A DNA stretch of 9,367 bases from Gemmatimonadaceae bacterium (GTDB lineage: Bacteria; Gemmatimonadota; Gemmatimonadetes; Gemmatimonadales; Gemmatimonadaceae): positions 1 through 9,367 of the forward strand of contig JADGGM010000071.1 in the NCBI GenBank assembly GCA_019689955.1. Reading direction: 5' to 3'. A model generated the notes under the pieces. The model worked only from the letters and a program-made list of their open reading frames with translations. It was not told the DNA's origin and searched no databases. Of the stretch, positions 1 to 8,100 are shown piece after piece. Position 1 is the stretch's first letter. Every line of letters begins with the position of its first letter. The translations under genes were made by a program, and so were the position numbers.

Positions 1-2
1 CT

Positions 3-104
3 GCGCTTCGACAGCGCAAGGTGACGGTTGCCGCGCTCTCGCGCGTGGCAGAGGTGCTCCCGTCGCGCCGCCTGAGCGCGGCGCTGGACGTAAGTTTGAT
101 ATGA
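3..104 (+). CDS. C-terminal end of a probable AbiEi-type antitoxin (cut by the window edge)
   Basis: This is the last 33 codons of a gene that begins before the window. The readable tail contains ALRQRKVTVAALSRVAEVLP and ends at TGA 102-104. That stop overlaps the ATG (101-103) of the AbiEii remnant in an ATGA arrangement, which is how AbiEi antitoxin and AbiEii toxin genes are usually joined. The RQRKVT stretch followed by a short helical tail resembles, from memory, the C-terminus of antitoxins found upstream of AbiEii. In type IV toxin-antitoxin pairs this protein represses the operon and counteracts the nucleotidyltransferase toxin. The family assignment rests mostly on position, because too little protein is visible to show a domain. 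If the toxin is dead, this gene is either an orphan repressor or also decaying. That cannot be judged without the upstream sequence. Confidence 0.5.
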   Translation, partial: ALRQRKVTVAALSRVAEVLPSRRLSAALDVSLI

Positions 105-588
105 GCGCCGACACCGCGGCATCCGTTCGGGCCCGGCTGCTGAACCAAGCCAGAGAGAGCGGCCAGGAGTTGAAGCGACGGTCGCCGAGAAGTTCGAGGC
201 GATGATCAAGCTGGACACGCGGAACAGCCGGATGAAGGACTTCCACGACGTCTGGGCACTCGCCGGCGCGTTCGCGTTCGACGGTGAGCCACTGCAACGC
301 GCGGTGGCCGCCTGCTTTGAGCGTCACGGCACCCCCTGGACCGATGAAGCACCGCGGGTTCTCACGACGGCCTTCTTTCAGACACCCGACCTGGAAGCGC
401 GCTGGCGGAACTACCTGGCGGCCGGTTCGGTGCTGGTGCCGCCGCCCGCGCAGTTCGGGACGATCGGCGAACGGATCATTGAGTTCCTCGGTCCGGTGCG
501 CGAATGGATTCTCTCCAAAGATCGTCCCCGCGCGACCTGGTCTCCGGGAGGCCCTTGGTCGCAGCAACAATCACCGGAGACGCGATGA
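101..588 (+). pseudogene. AbiEii/AbiGii-type nucleotidyltransferase toxin, internally deleted and frame-broken
   Basis: Two pieces of one family are visible in different frames. The frame starting at ATG 101 reads MSADTAASVRARLLNQARES, a typical AbiEii N-terminus, and then hits TGA 203-205. A second frame, open from before 181, reads VAEKFEAMIKLDTRNSRMKD and FHDVWALA, and ends with a WSPGGPW tail at TGA 586-588; these are typical AbiEii C-terminal features. The junction lies at about 165-181. Intact family members run to roughly 300 residues, so about 130-170 residues are missing, including the nucleotidyltransferase core (glycine-serine signature and metal-binding acidic residues). Intact proteins of this family modify tRNA or other targets with NTPs and arrest growth. 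The leftover 128-codon frame from ATG 202 could still be translated but lacks the catalytic part. The overlaps with both neighbours (ATGA at 101-104 and 585-588) survive, so the gene decayed in place. Confidence 0.85.
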
Positions 589-2438
589 CCACCGCCCCCC
601 GCACCTCGCGCGAGATCGACGGCAAGGGCCGCACCGTCCGCGAGCTGCTCGCCGGCCGCAAGTACTCGATCGACTACTACCAGCGCGAGTACAAGTGGCA
701 GCAGAAGCAGCTCGCCGAGCTGATCGACGACCTCGCGGCGAAGTTCCTCGAGAGCCATGAGGAGGGCAACGAGCGCAGCGCCGTCGCCGACTACGGCCAC
801 TACTTCCTCGGCTCCATCATCGTCAGCGACAAGGACGGGCAGAAGTTCATCATCGACGGCCAGCAGCGCCTTACCACGCTGACGCTGCTCCTGATCTTCC
901 TGCACCACCGCCTCGATGACGTCGAGCAGAAGGGGCAGATCGCAGACCTGATCTTCTCGCAGAAGTACGGCAAGCGCTCATTCAACCTCGACATCCCCGA
1001 GCGCGCCGCCTGCATGGAGGCGCTCTACAAGGGCGAGGAGTTCGCCGATCTCGACCCGGCCGAATCCATCGCCAACATCCTCGCCCGCTACGCCGAGCTG
1101 GAGGATATTTTCCCGGACGAGCTCGCCGGGCCGGCGCTGCCGTATTTCGTGGACTGGCTCGTCGAGAATGTGCACCTCGTCGAAATCACCGCCTACTCCG
1201 ACGGGGACGCCTACACGATCTTCGAGACGATGAACGATCGCGGGCTCTCGCTCACACCCGCGGACATGCTGAAGGGCTATCTGCTCGCCAACATCACCGA
1301 CACCGAGAAACGCACGCGGGCAAGCCGGGTCTGGAAGGAGCGCGTGCAGGCGCTCGCGGAGCTGGGCAAGGACGAGGACGCCGACGGCATCAAGTCGTGG
1401 CTGCGCAGCCAGTACGCCCAGAGCATCCGCGAGCGTAAGCGGGGCGCGGCGCCGCAGGACTTCGACCTGATCGGTACCGAGTTCCACCGCTGGGTGCGCG
1501 ACCACGAGAAAGCGCTCGGCCTCACCGCGAGCGCCGAGTTCGCGCGCTTCATCGAGCGCGACTTCGCCTTCTACGCCCGCTGGTACGAACGCCTGCGCCG
1601 GGCGGCCGAAACGCTGACGCCCGGGCTCGAGTGCGTGCACTTCAACGCGCAGCACAACTTCACGCTCCAGTACCCGGTGCTGCTCGCACCGCTGCGCGTG
1701 GAAGACGACGAGGCCACGGCGCTGCGCAAGGTGCGCGTCGTGGCCACCTACCTCGATATCCTGATCCACCGCCGCATCTGGAACTGGCGCGCCATCGACT
1801 ACTCGACGATGCAGTACGCGATGTTCCTCGTGATGCGCGACGTGCGCGGCAAGAGTGCTCCCGAGCTTGCGGCCATGCTGAAGGACCGGCTCGATCCCGA
1901 GACTGCGCCCGACTTTGCGGCGAACAGCGCGTTCCGCCTGCATGGGACGAACGGCCGGCAGATCCACCGTCTCCTTGCGCGCATAACTGACTACGTCGAG
2001 ACACGCTCCGGCCAGGCGTCACGCTACTCCGAATACGCCCAGCGCGGAAAGAAAGGCTACGAGATCGAACACGTGTGGGCTGACCATCCGGAGCGGCACA
2101 AGGACGAGTTCGGCCATCCGAGCGAGTTCCAGGAGTACCGCAACCGCATCGGCGGTCTGCTGCTTCTGCCCAAGAGCTTCAACGCGAGCTACGGCGATCT
2201 GTCCTACGAGGAGAAGCGCAAGCACTACGCGGCGCAGAACCTGCTCGCGCGGAGCCTCCACGAGAGCGCTTACGACCACAACCCGGGGTTCAGGCGGTTC
2301 ATTGCTGAGAGCGGGCTACCTTTCTGCGCGCATGCCGAGTTCAGGAAGGCCGATCTCGACGCGCGGCAGGCGCTCTACCAGCAGCTTGCGGAGCGAATCT
2401 GGAGCCCGGAGCGGCTTACGCAGGAGGCGGCGTCGTGA
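585..2438 (+). CDS. GmrSD-family DUF262/DUF1524 protein, putative modification-dependent (type IV) nuclease
   Basis: This 617-residue protein has both halves of the GmrS/GmrD type IV nuclease in one chain. The N-terminal DUF262 (ParB/sulfiredoxin-like NTPase) part shows QREYKW at residues 33-38, DGQQRLTTL at 91-99 and ETMNDRG at 214-220, all hallmark motifs. The C-terminal DUF1524 His-Me (HNH-like) nuclease part shows the catalytic-type IEHVW with E495-H496, followed by RNRIGGLLLLPKSFN at 519-533. Known relatives (GmrSD, BrxU, SspE) use NTP hydrolysis to cut or nick DNA, recognising glucosylated or otherwise modified phage DNA or host phosphorothioate marks. The target here cannot be read from sequence. 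I chose ATG 585 because it overlaps the preceding stop (ATGA) and has GGAGA at 576-580. An ATG at 504 would add 27 residues unlike the family, inside the AbiEii reading frame. The stop overlaps the hsdS start, so the two genes are translationally coupled. The length and all key motifs look intact. Confidence 0.9.
   Translation: MTTAPRTSREIDGKGRTVRELLAGRKYSIDYYQREYKWQQKQLAELIDDLAAKFLESHEEGNERSAVADYGHYFLGSIIVSDKDGQKFIIDGQQRLTTLTLLLIFLHHRLDDVEQKGQIADLIFSQKYGKRSFNLDIPERAACMEALYKGEEFADLDPAESIANILARYAELEDIFPDELAGPALPYFVDWLVENVHLVEITAYSDGDAYTIFETMNDRGLSLTPADMLKGYLLANITDTEKRTRASRVWKERVQALAELGKDEDADGIKSWLRSQYAQSIRERKRGAAPQDFDLIGTEFHRWVRDHEKALGLTASAEFARFIERDFAFYARWYERLRRAAETLTPGLECVHFNAQHNFTLQYPVLLAPLRVEDDEATALRKVRVVATYLDILIHRRIWNWRAIDYSTMQYAMFLVMRDVRGKSAPELAAMLKDRLDPETAPDFAANSAFRLHGTNGRQIHRLLARITDYVETRSGQASRYSEYAQRGKKGYEIEHVWADHPERHKDEFGHPSEFQEYRNRIGGLLLLPKSFNASYGDLSYEEKRKHYAAQNLLARSLHESAYDHNPGFRRFIAESGLPFCAHAEFRKADLDARQALYQQLAERIWSPERLTQEAAS
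2422..2427 (+). promoter_or_regulatory. Strong Shine-Dalgarno site for hsdS
   Basis: A perfect AGGAGG lies seven bases before the GTG at 2435-2437. It sits inside the last codons of the DUF262 gene and fixes the hsdS start in a GTGA overlap with the preceding stop. Confidence 0.8.
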
Positions 2439-3820
2439 GCGAGCTTGCGCGCACGCTGCACGCTCAGCCGCTGCGGCGGTTCAAGCCGTACCCGGCGTGT
2501 AAGGACTCCGGCATCGAGTGGCTGGGGGACATTCCGGCGCACTGGGAGGTGAAGCGCCTCAAGACATTGGCGGCCGTGCAACTGAGCAACGTCGACAAGA
2601 AGTCCGTGGAAGGCCAGGAGCCCGTTAGGCTCTGCAACTACACCGACGTCTACTACAACGAGCGCATTACCGCTGACCTGGAATTCATGGCCGCGACCGC
2701 GACCCGCGAGCAGGTGCGACGCTTCGCGCTGCGCGCTGGAGACGTGCTGATCACCAAGGACTCCGAGTCCTGGACTGACATCGCGGTCCCGGCGGTCGTT
2801 TCAGAGGACCTGCCGGATGTACTGTGCGGCTATCACCTCGCCCACATTCGACCCGCGGACGGGATAGTCGGAGCGTTCCTTAGCCGCGCCTTCTCGGCGG
2901 TGGGCCCCCGCGATCAATTCCATGTGGCAGCCAACGGCATCACGCGTTTCGGCCTTGGCGGTGACGCGATCCGCGTGGGCGTGTTCGCGATGCCTCCCGA
3001 GCCCGAGCAACGCGCCATCGCCGCGTTCCTCGACCGGGAGACGGCGCGGATCGATGCGCTGGTGGCGAAGAAGGAGCGGCTGATCGAGCTGCTCCAGGAG
3101 AAGCGCACCGCCCTCATCACCCGCGCCGTCACCAAGGGCCTCGACCCGAGCGTCCCCATGAAGGACTCCGGCGTCGAGTGGCTGGGGGAGATTCCGGCGC
3201 ATTGGGAGGTAAAGCGGCTTTGGCATCTAACTCCTTCTCGTCGGCGAATCATGTACGGGATCGTCCTGCCCGGGCCGAATGTCCAGGACGGAGTTCCGCT
3301 AGTCAAGGGTGGTGACGTCTCGCCTGAGCGTCTTCGGCTCGATCGCCTGAATCGAGTATCCCGCGAGATCGAGGCGGGCTACGCGAGATCGCGACTTCGC
3401 GGGGGCGATCTCGTCTACGCGATTCGCGGAAGCATTGGCGAGGTAGCGATGGTGCCGGACGAGCTGACCGGGGCGAACATCACTCAGGACGCTGCTCGCA
3501 TTGCATACACGTCAGAGACATATGGTCCGTGGCTTCTCTATGCGTTGAGGTCACGAGCGGCCTTCGCGCAGCTGGAGGCTGGCGCACTTGGCGCCGCTAT
3601 TCGAGGAATCAATATCAGAGACCTGAAGCGGGCATCACTTGCGGTGCCGCCACCCGACGAGCAGCGCGCCATCGCTGACTTTCTCGACCGTGAGACGAGT
3701 CGCATTGACGCCCTCATCACCAAAGTCCGTGACGCCATCGACCGCCTCAAGGAACTCCGCACCGCGCTCATCTCCGCCGCGGTGACCGGCAAGATCGACG
3801 TGCGAGAGGAAGCGGCGTGA
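2435..3820 (+). CDS. hsdS: Type I restriction-modification specificity subunit HsdS
   Basis: HsdS gives a type I R-M complex its DNA target: each of two target-recognition domains (TRDs) reads one half of a split site. The 461-residue protein has the standard layout. The N-terminal arm contains KDSGIEWLGDIPAHWEVKRL (residues 23-42), followed by TRD1 (about 43-188). A central helical spacer starts at EQRAIAAFLDRETARIDAL (about 191) and ends at the second arm KDSGVEWLGEIPAHWEVKRL (243-262). TRD2 (about 263-405) and a distal helix starting EQRAIADFLDRETSRIDAL (about 409) complete it. The length and symmetry fit a complete, circularly organised HsdS. The GTG start is supported by the overlap with the preceding stop and a perfect AGGAGG. 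TRD2 is less G+C-rich than its surroundings, as expected for an exchanged module. The partner HsdM is not in this window. The methylation target cannot be predicted from sequence alone. Confidence 0.95.
   Translation: MSELARTLHAQPLRRFKPYPACKDSGIEWLGDIPAHWEVKRLKTLAAVQLSNVDKKSVEGQEPVRLCNYTDVYYNERITADLEFMAATATREQVRRFALRAGDVLITKDSESWTDIAVPAVVSEDLPDVLCGYHLAHIRPADGIVGAFLSRAFSAVGPRDQFHVAANGITRFGLGGDAIRVGVFAMPPEPEQRAIAAFLDRETARIDALVAKKERLIELLQEKRTALITRAVTKGLDPSVPMKDSGVEWLGEIPAHWEVKRLWHLTPSRRRIMYGIVLPGPNVQDGVPLVKGGDVSPERLRLDRLNRVSREIEAGYARSRLRGGDLVYAIRGSIGEVAMVPDELTGANITQDAARIAYTSETYGPWLLYALRSRAAFAQLEAGALGAAIRGINIRDLKRASLAVPPPDEQRAIADFLDRETSRIDALITKVRDAIDRLKELRTALISAAVTGKIDVREEAA
2501..2560 (+). repeat. 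hsdS: First copy of the HsdS arm repeat
   Basis: This encodes the conserved arm in front of TRD1. It matches 54 of 60 bases with the copy at 3161-3220, exactly 660 bases downstream. Such repeats are where homologous recombination swaps TRDs. Confidence 0.9.
2992..3136 (+). repeat. hsdS: Central helical spacer repeat of HsdS (copy 1)
   Basis: This codes for the PPEPEQRAIAAFLDRETARI helix and the following coiled-coil region through RTALITRAVT. It is repeated with moderate DNA identity at about 3646-3787, after TRD2, giving the two-fold symmetry that lets the two HsdM subunits bind. Confidence 0.75.
3161..3220 (+). repeat. hsdS: Second copy of the HsdS arm repeat
   Basis: This matches 54 of 60 bases with 2501-2560. 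It lies immediately in front of TRD2, where base composition and codon choice change. Confidence 0.9.
3646..3787 (+). repeat. hsdS: Distal helical repeat of HsdS (copy 2)
   Basis: This codes for PPPDEQRAIADFLDRETSRI through RTALISAAVTGKI. It is the counterpart of the central spacer at about 2992-3136. Protein similarity is strong, DNA similarity moderate. Confidence 0.75.
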
Positions 3821-3909
3821 GCGGGGGGAGGCAGCGCCGGGTTCCCGGTTGCCGGCCACCTTCGCCTGCAGCTCCGGAGTCGGGACCTGCTCTGCCGATT
3901 CCCTGACGC

Positions 3910-3939
3910 TTGACGCAGTTGGCACGCTATTCATATTTT
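3910..3939 (+). promoter_or_regulatory. Candidate sigma70-type promoter for fic-hsdR
   Basis: TTGACG (3910-3915) matches five of six -35 consensus bases. It is followed after 18 bases by TATTTT (3934-3939), or after 16 bases by CATATT (3932-3937), each matching four of six -10 bases. It lies in the only AT-rich patch of the window (3921-3980 is 24 of 60 G+C), in the 181-base gap between hsdS and fic. I see no convincing terminator in the gap: CCGGG and CCCGG face each other at 3837-3848 but with only a two-base loop and no T-run. Read-through from hsdS is therefore also possible. Confidence 0.45.
3925..3938 (+). repeat. Direct repeat, copy 1 (possible operator half)
   Basis: CGCTATTCATATTT recurs at 3966-3979 as CGCTATTCAGATTT, with 13 of 14 bases identical and 41 bases between starts. 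This copy lies between and across the candidate -35 and -10 boxes. A spacing of about four helical turns would put both copies on the same face of the DNA. Confidence 0.5.
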
Positions 3940-3965
3940 TCGTCTGAAGTCTTAATACCAATCGC

Positions 3966-3979
3966 CGCTATTCAGATTT
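3966..3979 (+). repeat. Direct repeat, copy 2 (possible operator half)
   Basis: CGCTATTCAGATTT is the partner of the copy at 3925-3938. It lies in the presumed leader of fic, 22 bases before its start codon and just ahead of the AGGGGGT ribosome site at 3987-3993. Confidence 0.5.
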
Positions 3980-4001
3980 CGAGAACAGGGGGTCCCGCCG
4001 A

Positions 4002-5165
4002 ATGAAGCGCGGCGAGACGGGCACTTACGTGGTGACGGCGGCCGGTGGGGAGAGGGTTCGCGCGTTCGTGCCGAAGCCGCTGCCCCCGGAGCCGCCGCTC
4101 GCGTTCGATGCCGGCCTGCAGAGGGCCCTCGAGGCCGCGGTGCTCGCGCTCGGCCGGCTCGACGGCGTCTCGACCCTGTTGCCGGACAAGTCGCTCTTCC
4201 TTTACAGCTACGTCCGCAAGGAGGCCGTCCTCTCTTCGCAGATCGAAGGCACGCAGTCTTCGCTCTCCGACCTTCTGCTTTTCGAGCTGGACGAAGCGTC
4301 CGGCGTGCCGTTCGAGGACGTGGTCGAAGTCTCCAACTACGTTGCCGCGCTCGACCACGGGCTCTCGCGCCTTCGTGAGGGCTTCCCCCTCTCGAATCGC
4401 CTCATCCGGGAGATCCACGGGATCCTGCTGTCCCGCGGGCGGGGGAGCGGCAAGGACCCTGGCGAGTTTCGGCGCTCCCAGAACTGGATCGGCGGCAGCC
4501 GGCCGGGTAACGCCGTGTTCGTGCCGCCACCGCACACCGCCGTGCCCGATGCGATGGGAGCGCTCGAGCGCTTCCTCCACGATCGGGGCGATGGCCTGTC
4601 GCACCTCGTCCAGGCCGGCCTCGCCCACGTGCAGTTCGAGACGATCCATCCCTTCCTCGACGGCAACGGCCGCGTCGGCCGACTCCTGATCACGCTCCTG
4701 CTCTGCCACGACGGCGTGCTGCGCGACCCGCTACTGTACCTCAGCCTCTATTTCAAGGAGCATCGCGCGGAGTACTACGCACTGCTCGACCTCGTCCGGC
4801 GGGAAGGCGACTGGGAGGCCTGGCTCGCTTTCTTCCTGGAGGGCGTGCGCGTGACGGCGCAGGGGGCGGTCGAGACGGCGCAGCGGCTCACCGCCATGTT
4901 CGGCGACGACAGGCGCCGGATCGACAGTCAGGGACGCCGCGCCGGCTCGGCGATCCGTGTCCACGATGCCCTCAAGGCGCGGCCGATCCTCTCCCTCCCC
5001 GAGATCAGCCGCAAAACTGAGCTCTCCTTCCCAGCCGCGTCCTCGGCGATGAGCCTCCTCACCGAGTTGGGGATCGCCCGGGAGCTCACCGGCAGACGCC
5101 GGGACCGGCTCTTCGTGTACGACGGGTACCTGGCCCTCCTGAACCAAGGAACCGAAAAGCCGTGA
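4002..5165 (+). CDS. Class II Fic-domain AMP-transferase with C-terminal winged helix
   Basis: Fic enzymes transfer AMP from ATP to a hydroxyl side chain of a target protein. In this 387-residue protein the core motif HPFLDGNGR is intact at residues 216-224, with catalytic H216, D220 for the metal and R224 for phosphate binding. The flap and cap region with FRRSQNWIGG and VFVPPP (about 156-178) is also conserved. The inhibitory helix motif SSQIEG at 78-83 (S/T-x3-E-G) precedes the core, which defines a class II, self-inhibited Fic; E82 would block ATP positioning until relieved. Residues about 316-375 look like a winged helix, so the protein may also bind DNA. The start is supported by AGGGGGT nine bases upstream. 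The stop overlaps the hsdR GTG (GTGA), so the two are coupled. Its target is unknown. Fic genes are recurrent passengers of type I R-M loci, where a guard-toxin or regulatory role is suspected but not shown here. Confidence 0.92.
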   Translation: MKRGETGTYVVTAAGGERVRAFVPKPLPPEPPLAFDAGLQRALEAAVLALGRLDGVSTLLPDKSLFLYSYVRKEAVLSSQIEGTQSSLSDLLLFELDEASGVPFEDVVEVSNYVAALDHGLSRLREGFPLSNRLIREIHGILLSRGRGSGKDPGEFRRSQNWIGGSRPGNAVFVPPPHTAVPDAMGALERFLHDRGDGLSHLVQAGLAHVQFETIHPFLDGNGRVGRLLITLLLCHDGVLRDPLLYLSLYFKEHRAEYYALLDLVRREGDWEAWLAFFLEGVRVTAQGAVETAQRLTAMFGDDRRRIDSQGRRAGSAIRVHDALKARPILSLPEISRKTELSFPAASSAMSLLTELGIARELTGRRRDRLFVYDGYLALLNQGTEKP

Positions 5166-8100
5166 AGATCGACATCTCCGAGCGCGCCTTCGAGGAGGCG
5201 ATCGAGTGCGCGCTGCTGCAGTACGGCCCCGACGCCTGCGCGGGCGACGCGACGGCGGTCCGCGAGACCTCGCCGCCGTACGGCGAGAACCCGCCCGGCG
5301 GTTACCGCAAGCGCAAGCCCGAGGACTACGACCGCGCGCTCTGCCTGCTGCCGCGCGACGTCCTGGACTTCGTCCTCGCCACGCAGCCCAGGGAATGGAA
5401 GAAGCTCGAGCAGCACCACGGCGCCGCGGTGCGCGAGCAGTTCCTCCGGCGACTCTCTGCCGAGATCGAGCGGCGCGGCGCGCTCGACGTGCTGCGCAAC
5501 GGCATCAAGGACTCGGGCTGCAAGTTCCGGCTCGCGTACTTCCGCCCGGCGAGCGGCCTCAACGCGGAAACGCGGCGGCTGCACGCGGCGAACCTGTTCT
5601 CCGTCGTGCGCCAGGTGCGCTACAGCACGAAGAACGAGAGCTCCCTCGACCTGGTGCTGTTCCTGAACGGCATCCCGATCTTCACCGCGGAGCTCAAGAC
5701 CCCGCTCACCGGGCAGGACGTCGAGGACGCGATCCGGCAGTACAAGACCGATCGTGACCCGCGCGAGCCGCTCTTCGCCTACGGCCGCTGCCTCGCGCAC
5801 TTCGCGGTGGACCCGGACCTCGTCTACGTGACGACGCACCTCGCGGGCGAGCGGACGCGCTTCCTGCCGTTCAACAAGGGAAAGTTCGGCGGCGCCGGCA
5901 ATCCGCCCGTGCCGCCGACGCAGAAGGGCTACGCCACCGCCTACCTCTGGGAGGAGGCCTGGGCACGAGACAGCGTGCTCGACCTCGTGCGGCAGTTCAT
6001 CCACGAGGTCGAGGAGGAGGACGACAAGGGGAAGAAGACCGGCCGGCGCTTCCTCATCTTCCCGCGCTACCACCAGATCGACTGCGTGCGCCGGCTCATC
6101 GCCGATGCGCGCAGCCGTGGCCCCGGCCAGCGCTACCTAATCCAGCACTCGGCCGGCAGCGGCAAGAGCTTCACCATCGCCTGGCTCGCTCACCAGCTCG
6201 CGACGCTCCACGACGCCAACGACCGGCGCGTGTTCGATTCGATCGTGGTCGTCACCGATCGCCGCGTGCTCGACCGCCAGCTCCAGACGACGATGCGCCA
6301 GTTCGAGCAGACGCTCGGGGTGGTCGAGAACATCGACACCACCTCGCGCCAGCTCAAGGAGGCGCTCGAGTCGGGCAAGACGATCATCGTCACGACACTG
6401 CAGAAGTTCCCGGTCATCGCCGGCCAGATCGGCGAGCTGCCGGGGCGGCGCTTCGCCGTGATCGTGGACGAGGCGCACTCGTCGCAGTCCGGCGAGAGCA
6501 CGAAGTCGCTCAAGGCGTCGCTGGCGGCGAAGAACCTGGAGGACGCCGAGCGGGAGGACGCGGAGGACGAGGCGGGCGAGGACGAGGTGGACAACCTCGC
6601 GCTCGCCGAGGCGGTCAAGCGCGGTCACGTCCCGAACCTCTCGCTCTTCGCCTTCACGGCCACGCCCAAGCCCAAGACGCTCGAGCTGTTCGGGACCAGG
6701 CGTCCGGATGGGAAGTTCGCGCCCTTCCACCTCTACAGCATGCGCCAGGCCATCGAGGAGGGTTTCATCCTCGACGTCCTGCAGAACTACACGACGTACA
6801 CGGCCTACTGGCGGCTGCTCAAGACCATAGAGGATGACCCGCGCTACGACAAGCGGAAGGCCGAGTACCTGCTCAAGTCGTTCGTCGAGCTGCATCCGCA
6901 CGCCATCGGCGAGAAGGTGAAGATCATGGTCGAGCACTTCGCGGCGCAGGTGCAGGGCGAGATCGGCGGCAAGGCCAAGGCGATGATCGTCACGCGCTCG
7001 CGACTGCACGCGGTCCGCTACAAGCTCGCGATCGACACGTACCTTGCTGAACGCGGACACCCATTCAAGGCGCTGGTCGCGTTCTCCGGAACCGTGACGG
7101 ACGGCGGGAAGGACTACACCGAGGCCAACATGAACGGCTTCCCCGAGACGCAAACCGCGAAGATGTTCGAGCGCCCGGAGTACCGCTTCCTCGTCGTCGC
7201 CAACAAGTTCCAGACCGGCTTCGACCAGCCCCTGCTGCACACGATGTACGTGGACAAGAAGCTCGGCGGCGTGAACGCCGTGCAGACGCTCTCACGGCTC
7301 AACCGCACGTATGGCGACGAGAAGAAGAGCACGATGGTGCTCGACTTCGCCAACGAGGCTGCCGAGATCCAGGCCGCCTTCGAGCCGTACTACGAGACGA
7401 CGCTCCTCTCGGAGGCGACGGACCCGAACCTCCTGTACGAGATGGAGAACCGCCTTGCCGCGTTCCCGGTGTACACGGAGGCGGACATCGAGGCGTTTGC
7501 GAAGGTCTACTTCGACCCCAAGGCGACGCAGGACCGGCTCTACGCCGTATTGAGCCCGCTGGTCGATCGCTTCCGGGGCTTGTCGAAGGAGGAGCAGGCG
7601 GACTTCCGTGGCCAGCTCACCGACTACGCGCGGCTCTACGCCTTCCTCGCCCAGGTGCTGCCCTTCGCCGACGCGAGCCTCGAGAAGCTCTACGTCTTCG
7701 CGCGGCACCTGCGGCGGCTCCTGCCCGCGGACCGGGAGGCGCTCCCGCGCGAGGTGCAGCAGAACATCGACATGGAGTCGTACCGGATCCAGCAGACGAG
7801 CAGCGGCAAGATCTCGCTCGAGCGCAAGCCCGGCGTGCTGGCCCCCGCGAGCACGAGGGGGGCGCACGGCACGCCGCCGGAGGAGCTGGAACCCCTCTCG
7901 CGCATCATCGCCGAGCTGAATGAGCGCTTCGGTCTCAACCTCGGCCCCGAGCACCGCGTGACGCTCAGCCAGATGATGGAGAAGCTGGACGACGATGCGG
8001 CGCTCGACACCGCGGCGCGCGTCAATACGCGGGAGAACGTGCGCCTCACCTTCGATCACAAGGTCGAACAGGTGATCCAGGAGATCGTCGACTCGAACTT

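Noticed and set aside
504..584. Longer N-terminus for the DUF262 protein from ATG 504
   Set aside because: The extra 27 residues resemble no DUF262 N-terminus and overlap the C-terminal coding part of the AbiEii gene. ATG 585 has a ribosome site and an ATGA overlap.
3837..3855. Hairpin after hsdS as a terminator
   Set aside because: The inverted repeat has only a two- or three-base loop in either register and no following T-run.
4928..6073. Long reverse-strand open frame opposite fic/hsdR (similar long ones at 6137-7240, 7292-8731 and 978-1967)
   Set aside because: These are mirror frames produced by high third-position G+C in the real genes. Their translations are Arg/Leu/Val/Glu-rich and show no family motif.
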